From a virus: a stretch of 33,046 bases of DNA. Below are positions 29,694 through 33,046 of the stretch, piece after piece. The position numbers and the translations under genes were made by a program. The notes below the pieces were generated by a model that was not told the DNA's origin, did not search any database, and was given only the letters and a program-made list of their open reading frames with translations. The stretch covers positions 1-33,046 of the IMG/VR virus record IMGVR_UViG_3300043398_000271. One strand, given 5' to 3'. Within the stretch, counting starts at the first letter, position 1. Each line of letters begins with the position of its first letter.

Positions 29694-29701
29694 AGGGTAG
29701 C
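29694..29701 (-). promoter_or_regulatory. GCTACCCT element, 8 nt before the DUF4054 ATG
   Basis: TGC-TACCCT immediately after the capsid hairpin. A terminator followed by a new promoter would separate head and neck/tail transcripts. Confidence 0.5.
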
Positions 29702-29713
29702 AGACGGAAAGGC

Positions 29714-29743
29714 GAAGCCCGCGCGATCGCTCGCGCGGGCTTC
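29714..29743 (-). terminator. Strong hairpin after the capsid gene
   Basis: This is a perfect 13-bp inverted repeat (gaagcccgcgcga) around a 4-base loop, 22 bases after the capsid stop in the direction of transcription. The following - strand bases include a short TTT but no long T-run. It is probably a terminator or an mRNA-stabilising 3' end for the abundant capsid message. Confidence 0.65.
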
Positions 29744-29765
29744 GGTGCCGGGCGCCGATCGCCGA

Positions 29766-30812
29766 TCAGGCGTTCGGGAGGCCCGTCAGGTAGCGCATGG
29801 AGAGGGGCTGGTAGATCACGAAGCCCGCGATCCGACCGATCGCCATGATCCGCACACCGAGCCCGACCTCCTGGGGAGGGCGGAGGGTGAAGGGCTGCGG
29901 GACGACGATCTCGAAATTCAGGTTCGAGGTCGCCATCAGCAGGCCGCGGCTCTGATTCGAGGAGGTGCCGTCCGCCTCCTTGAGGCGGTTGAGATCGATC
30001 ACGCGCTTGACCGAGCCGTTGACGCGGAGGAAGCGCTCGAGCACCGACTCCGGACGACCGTCCGTGAACATGGTGTGAGCGAGGCGGAGGCGCGCGTACA
30101 TGGGGAGCGCGAGCGTGTCGGGAGCGAACGTTCCGTCGCTGTCCGAGACCATCGCAGAGACGGCCGTGAGGAGATCCTCGAGCATCCCCGCAGCGGATGC
30201 CGTGCTGGCGACCCAGTCCGCCGACGTAAGGGCCGTCGATCGGACCTGGCTCGAGCCGGTACCCACAGCCCAGTTGGTCATGCCGTACGTGATCCCGCGC
30301 GCGGTGTCGCCGCGCGACGCGACGCGGTCCACGAGACGATCGAAGGCCTCGCGGGCCGCTGCGAGCTTGCGCGCCTGGAGGGGCTTGCCCGCGCGCGCCG
30401 CGCGCCGCATGTCCGAGAGGGTGTAGTTGACCGCGACGCCGGCCGTGAAGATCGCGCGCGTCTGCTTGGCGCCCTTGATCTCGACGGTGCGGAGATCATC
30501 GCCGAGCGAGTCGTCCGCGATGAACGCGGCCTCGCCGACTCGATCGATCTCCTCCCAGGCGAAGCTCTCCGCGTCCGCGTCGACGTCGCTCGACATCGGG
30601 GCTGCCGTGAGCGCCTGTAGCTGGGAGTACGGGGCTTCGTACACGCGCGCGCGCAGCTGCTCCAGCTGGAGCGCGAGCATGGCGGTCTCGTCCGCGTCGA
30701 GACGTCGAGCGCGGTAGTCGCGATCGGTCTCGTCGTCCTCGTTGTAGCGGTTCGCGATCTCGGAGAGTCGCCGCGCAGCGCGGAGGCTCTCGTCGGAGGG
30801 CTTGATCTTCAT
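29766..30812 (-). CDS. Major capsid protein (DUF2184 family)
   Basis: This encodes 348 aa from ATG 30812, preceded by aaggat about 9 bases upstream. A helical N-terminus (about 1-70) is followed by the capsid core with F-A-W-E-E-I-D-R-V-G-E-A-A-F and V-E-I-K-G-A-K. It also has V-N-Y-T-L-S-D-M-R-R-A-A-R-A-G. Q-A-R-K-L-A-A-A-R-E-A-F and the C-terminal strand V-G-L-G-V-R-I-M-A-I-G follow. This matches DUF2184 capsid proteins. It should be the most abundant product of the operon, and the strong hairpin follows it. Confidence 0.85.
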   Translation of the reverse strand: MKIKPSDESLRAARRLSEIANRYNEDDETDRDYRARRLDADETAMLALQLEQLRARVYEAPYSQLQALTAAPMSSDVDADAESFAWEEIDRVGEAAFIADDSLGDDLRTVEIKGAKQTRAIFTAGVAVNYTLSDMRRAARAGKPLQARKLAAAREAFDRLVDRVASRGDTARGITYGMTNWAVGTGSSQVRSTALTSADWVASTASAAGMLEDLLTAVSAMVSDSDGTFAPDTLALPMYARLRLAHTMFTDGRPESVLERFLRVNGSVKRVIDLNRLKEADGTSSNQSRGLLMATSNLNFEIVVPQPFTLRPPQEVGLGVRIMAIGRIAGFVIYQPLSMRYLTGLPNA

Positions 30813-30862
30813 GGTATCGGGGATCCTTGTGAGAGGGTGACTGGGGAGGGTTCAGGCGCCGA

Positions 30863-31393
30863 TCACGCGGAGCCGATGGTCGCCGCGTCCTGGAGGCCGA
30901 AGAGGTTGACCTCGACGATCGCGCAGCCTGCGGCGGCGGTCGTCTGTGCGATCCGCAGCCCGGGGACGATGACCTCGCCCGTGGGGATCGAGCCCGCCGC
31001 CGTGCCGGCCGCGTAGCCCTTGAACGTGCCGTCCGCCAGGACGATCGCGACGTCCTCGCCGGCCGTCACCGCCTCGGCGAATGCGAGGTACACCGAGCCG
31101 AGCCGGAGCACCGACGCGCTGTTGCCCGCCTCGATGCCCGAGCCCCCGTCCGTCTGCTCGTACGGGCGCGAGGTGGAGAGAAGCACGATCCCCGCGAGGT
31201 TCGCCGGGATGACGGTGTCGCCCGTGGTGACGGGCGAGATCTGATCGTCCTTGTCGGTGCCGCGCTTCGCGAGACGCCCGGCCTTGATCGCCGTCTCCAC
31301 GACGACGGAGCGGGCGAACTTCGGAGCGAGGGGCTCCGCCAGCTGGCCGGGGTAGGCGTTCACGAGATCGGACACGACCGAATTGAAGGGCAT
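30863..31393 (-). CDS. Capsid cement/decoration protein
   Basis: This encodes 176 aa from ATG 31393, with a ggag upstream. N-terminal S-V-V-S-D-L-V-N-A-Y-P-G-Q-L-A-E and a beta-rich core are present. G-D-T-V-I-P-A-N-L-A-G-I-V-L, L-G-S-V-Y-L-A-F-A-E-A-V and G-Y-A-A-G-T-A-A-G-S-I-P-T follow. These match structural-cement-type proteins that sit on the capsid surface. Its position between the protease-scaffold and capsid genes fits. Confidence 0.75.
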   Translation of the reverse strand: MPFNSVVSDLVNAYPGQLAEPLAPKFARSVVVETAIKAGRLAKRGTDKDDQISPVTTGDTVIPANLAGIVLLSTSRPYEQTDGGSGIEAGNSASVLRLGSVYLAFAEAVTAGEDVAIVLADGTFKGYAAGTAAGSIPTGEVIVPGLRIAQTTAAAGCAIVEVNLFGLQDAATIGSA

Positions 31394-31438
31394 TTTTAGA
31401 CTCCGGAGAGGGTGATCTGGGGTTGCGGGGTGTGCGGA

Positions 31439-31948
31439 TCAGAGGCCCGCGAAGGCCTGCTTGCGCTGGGCTGCGATCACGCGATCGCGGATGTCGTCGG
31501 CGGTCACCGCCTCGGCGGTCTCCGCGCGATCGGCGCGGAGCTTCGCGAAGGCCGCGTCGATCGCGTCCGCGCGAGCGCCCGCAGCGCCCGCCGCCGGTGC
31601 GTCCGGGGTTCCGGGCTGCGTGGGCTTCGGCTTCTCGGCGGTCTCGCCGAGAGCCTTCATTGCGATCGCGATCGCGACCGCGAAGGCGCCCGCGACGTAG
31701 TCCGGGGACGCGCTCGCGAGATCGACGTCCGGCGCGATCCGCTTGACGACGTCGACCATGACGGCGTTGTCGTCCGCGTCGGCGCGGGTCTCGATCTTCG
31801 CGGCGCGGACCCGCTCTCGCAGGGCGCGCGAGCGCGCGGTCTTCGCCTCCGCCTCCGCCGCGTCGGCGCGCGCGGAGAGGGCCGCGATCGCGGCCTCGGC
31901 CTCGGGGGATCCGGCGTCGTACTCGCGGCCGGCGATCTTGATCTTCAT
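31439..31948 (-). CDS. Nested scaffold protein, internal start
   Basis: An in-frame ATG (residue 195 of the protease fusion) is preceded by agaagga about 10 bases upstream. The codons after it (ATG-AAG-ATC-AAG) are the same as at the capsid gene start, where the upstream aaggatcccc is also shared. This would give a 169-aa scaffold, as lambda Nu3 is made within gene C. Confidence 0.55.
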   Translation of the reverse strand: MKIKIAGREYDAGSPEAEAAIAALSARADAAEAEAKTARSRALRERVRAAKIETRADADDNAVMVDVVKRIAPDVDLASASPDYVAGAFAVAIAIAMKALGETAEKPKPTQPGTPDAPAAGAAGARADAIDAAFAKLRADRAETAEAVTADDIRDRVIAAQRKQAFAGL

Positions 31949-32530
31949 GGGGTCGGGATCCTTCTGGGGGAGGGGGTCGGGGATTTCGTCGCCCGCCGAA
32001 TCGAGGCGGAGGGTGACATCGGAGCCCGCGCGACCGCGCGGGACGAGGGCGACGTGGTTCGGCCGGATCCGACGCTGGATCGCGTCGTACGGCTCTCCCT
32101 CGGGCGAGACGCCCGCGGTCATTTCGAGATCGACATCGTAGCCGACCGAGACCTCGCGGAGCGCGCCGGAGTCGACGCGCGAGATCGCGCGCGCATCCGA
32201 GATCACGACCGAGCCCTCGACGAAGCGCCGATCGGAGTCCGCGCGGACGTCGTCGCCGACGTGCCCCACGGCGACACCTTGCCACGTCTCCGCCGTCACG
32301 CGTCGCGCGCCGGCGGTAGGATGCTCCACCGTCACCGGAGCGGCGCGGAGCGCCTCGAGGGCGCTCGGCGCGAAGACTTCGTCCGCCGGCCGGTACTCGC
32401 GCCGCGTCGAGCCGTCCGCCTGGCGGTACGCGAAAACGCCGGTCCGCGTCAAGCGCGCCGGAACGCGAATCGCGCCGGAGTCAAGGCGCGTCGCCTTCGA
32501 TAGGGGAGATCGGTCGAGCCGAAGGGCCAC
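31439..32530 (-). CDS. Prohead protease fused to scaffold (DUF2213)
   Basis: This encodes 363 aa from GTG 32530. Residues 1-180 are the DUF2213-type protease region: R-L-T-R-T-G-V-F-A-Y-R, Y-R-P-A-D-E-V-F-A-P-S-A-L and P-V-T-V-E-H-P. V-G-H-V-G-D-D-V, A-L-R-E-V-S-V-G-Y and I-R-P-N-H-V-A-L-V-P-R-G-R follow. From about 215 a charged coiled coil (A-E-A-E-A-K-T-A-R) is the scaffold part. An internal ATG at 31948 with its own Shine-Dalgarno may make the scaffold alone. GCTACAGT lies 6 bases before the GTG. Confidence 0.82.
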   Translation of the reverse strand: MALRLDRSPLSKATRLDSGAIRVPARLTRTGVFAYRQADGSTRREYRPADEVFAPSALEALRAAPVTVEHPTAGARRVTAETWQGVAVGHVGDDVRADSDRRFVEGSVVISDARAISRVDSGALREVSVGYDVDLEMTAGVSPEGEPYDAIQRRIRPNHVALVPRGRAGSDVTLRLDSAGDEIPDPLPQKDPDPMKIKIAGREYDAGSPEAEAAIAALSARADAAEAEAKTARSRALRERVRAAKIETRADADDNAVMVDVVKRIAPDVDLASASPDYVAGAFAVAIAIAMKALGETAEKPKPTQPGTPDAPAAGAAGARADAIDAAFAKLRADRAETAEAVTADDIRDRVIAAQRKQAFAGL

Positions 32531-32533
32531 GGC

Positions 32534-32561
32534 TTGACTGTAGCACGGAACGTGATAAGCC
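32534..32561 (+). promoter_or_regulatory. Sigma70-like promoter of the MazG gene
   Basis: TTGACT (32534-32539), 16 bases, then TAAGCC (32556-32561) preceded by TGA (extended -10). The ATG at 32580 follows with a ggagg Shine-Dalgarno in between, so this transcript has a short leader. Confidence 0.5.
32537..32544 (-). promoter_or_regulatory. GCTACAGT element, 6 nt before the protease GTG
   Basis: TGC-TACAGT read on the - strand. It overlaps the -35 of the divergent MazG gene. It would start the first late transcript in the window. Confidence 0.45.
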
Positions 32562-32579
32562 CTCCGCCGGAGGTTCCCC

Positions 32580-33014
32580 ATGACGTTCGACGAGTACCAG
32601 AAGACCAGCGAGAGGACGCTCAAAAAGCGCCAGGTGACGATCGAGGGCCACGACATCCCGACCGAGGAGGGCGCCGATCTGTCGACGGAGGCCCTCGTGC
32701 TCGGAGCCCTCGGGCTCGCCGGCGAGGCGGGCGAAGCGATCGAGCACGTCAAAAAGCACGTGTTCCACGGCCACGCGCTGGATCGCGAGGCGCTGATGAA
32801 GGAGATCGGGGACGTCCTCTGGTACCTCGCGGCCCTCGCGACCGGCGCGGATCTCAACCTCGGGCAGTGCGCGATCGCCAACGTCGAGAAGCTCGCGAAG
32901 CGCTACCCAGAAGGGTTCACCCGAGCCGCGTCGATCGCGCGGGCGGACGAGCACGCGGACGGCCGATCGAACGCGTGGGCGGACCGCTCGCGCGACGCGC
33001 TGGCGAAGGGCTAG
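32580..33014 (+). CDS. MazG-type nucleotide pyrophosphohydrolase
   Basis: This encodes 144 aa from ATG 32580, with ggagg 7 bases upstream. The MazG helices are visible: L-G-L-A-G-E-A-G-E-A-I-E-H-V-K-K and a second K-E-I-G-D-V-L-W-Y-L-A-A-L-A. Together they give the E-x-x-E ... E-x-x-D metal set. It is expected to hydrolyse (d)NTPs to monophosphates and may complement the MazZ-like protein. The C-terminus is charged (A-D-E-H-A-D-G-R-S-N). The last 32 bases of the window hold nothing I can name. Confidence 0.82.
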   Translation: MTFDEYQKTSERTLKKRQVTIEGHDIPTEEGADLSTEALVLGALGLAGEAGEAIEHVKKHVFHGHALDREALMKEIGDVLWYLAALATGADLNLGQCAIANVEKLAKRYPEGFTRAASIARADEHADGRSNAWADRSRDALAKG

Positions 33015-33046
33015 TCTCCGAGGATCGGGATCGCGACGCACCGGCA

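Noticed and set aside
30852-32285. 477-aa - strand frame over protease and cement genes
   Set aside because: It is a different frame of the same strand, Arg-rich, with no motifs, overlapping two well-supported genes.

Overview
The window is a strongly GC-rich stretch of a tailed-phage genome or prophage with a contractile tail (myovirus morphology). The evidence is a prohead protease, capsid, neck, sheath and tube, tape-measure and baseplate order on one strand and a replication and nucleotide-metabolism block on the other. No ribosomal, tRNA, integrase or CRISPR feature was recognised. Terminase and portal are not in the window. The host is uncertain. A small Cys-rich lipoprotein carries a C-x-x-x-x-C / v-x-x-C-x-x-x-G-x-W pattern familiar from secreted proteins of Myxococcota. 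The GC content and apparent leaderless promoters would also fit Actinomycetota or Deinococcota.

Region 1 (1-11727, + strand) is a tightly packed early/middle block. Many start and stop codons overlap as ATGA or GTGA, which implies translational coupling. It holds the end of an Ala-rich protein, a Cas4/AddB-like PD-(D/E)XK nuclease with a (PPPA)10 linker, an SNF2-type helicase, several unknowns, a family A DNA polymerase with 3'-5' exonuclease, an Rnl2-like ligase and an HD phosphohydrolase. These are followed by a RuvC-like resolvase, a protein ending in a MazZ-type dATP/dGTP diphosphohydrolase domain (DUF5664), a coiled-coil protein, a Dam-like methyltransferase and a small membrane protein. 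Together they replicate, recombine and methylate phage DNA and adjust the dNTP pool. A MazG-type pyrophosphohydrolase lies at the far right end, also on the + strand.

Region 2 (11724-32530, - strand, read right to left) is the late operon. Its order is prohead protease with a nested scaffold, cement protein, major capsid protein (then a strong hairpin), DUF4054 head-tail protein, neck protein, Cys-rich lipoprotein, HExxH protein, neck terminator, DUF3383 sheath and DUF3277 tube. A probable accessory block follows (unknown structural protein, LamG-like protein, Tat/lipobox SGNH hydrolase). Next come the tail assembly chaperone with a -1 frameshift, the tape measure and the baseplate (Dit-like, plug, hub, Gp138 spike, gp25, J, DUF2612-like), then tail fibre-like proteins, two small membrane proteins and a TIM-barrel-like lysin candidate.

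Region 3 consists of small + strand genes inserted in the late operon (16898-17557, 18617-18802, 19652-20247). They look like morons, each with its own sigma70-like promoter. Three convergent gene ends share a palindromic CTAG as both stop codons.

The most unusual signal is a GCTAnnCT-like element found 6-9 nt before nine late gene starts (- strand), with related elements before three + strand moron starts. Those starts mostly lack a Shine-Dalgarno sequence. This suggests leaderless transcription inside a phage late operon.
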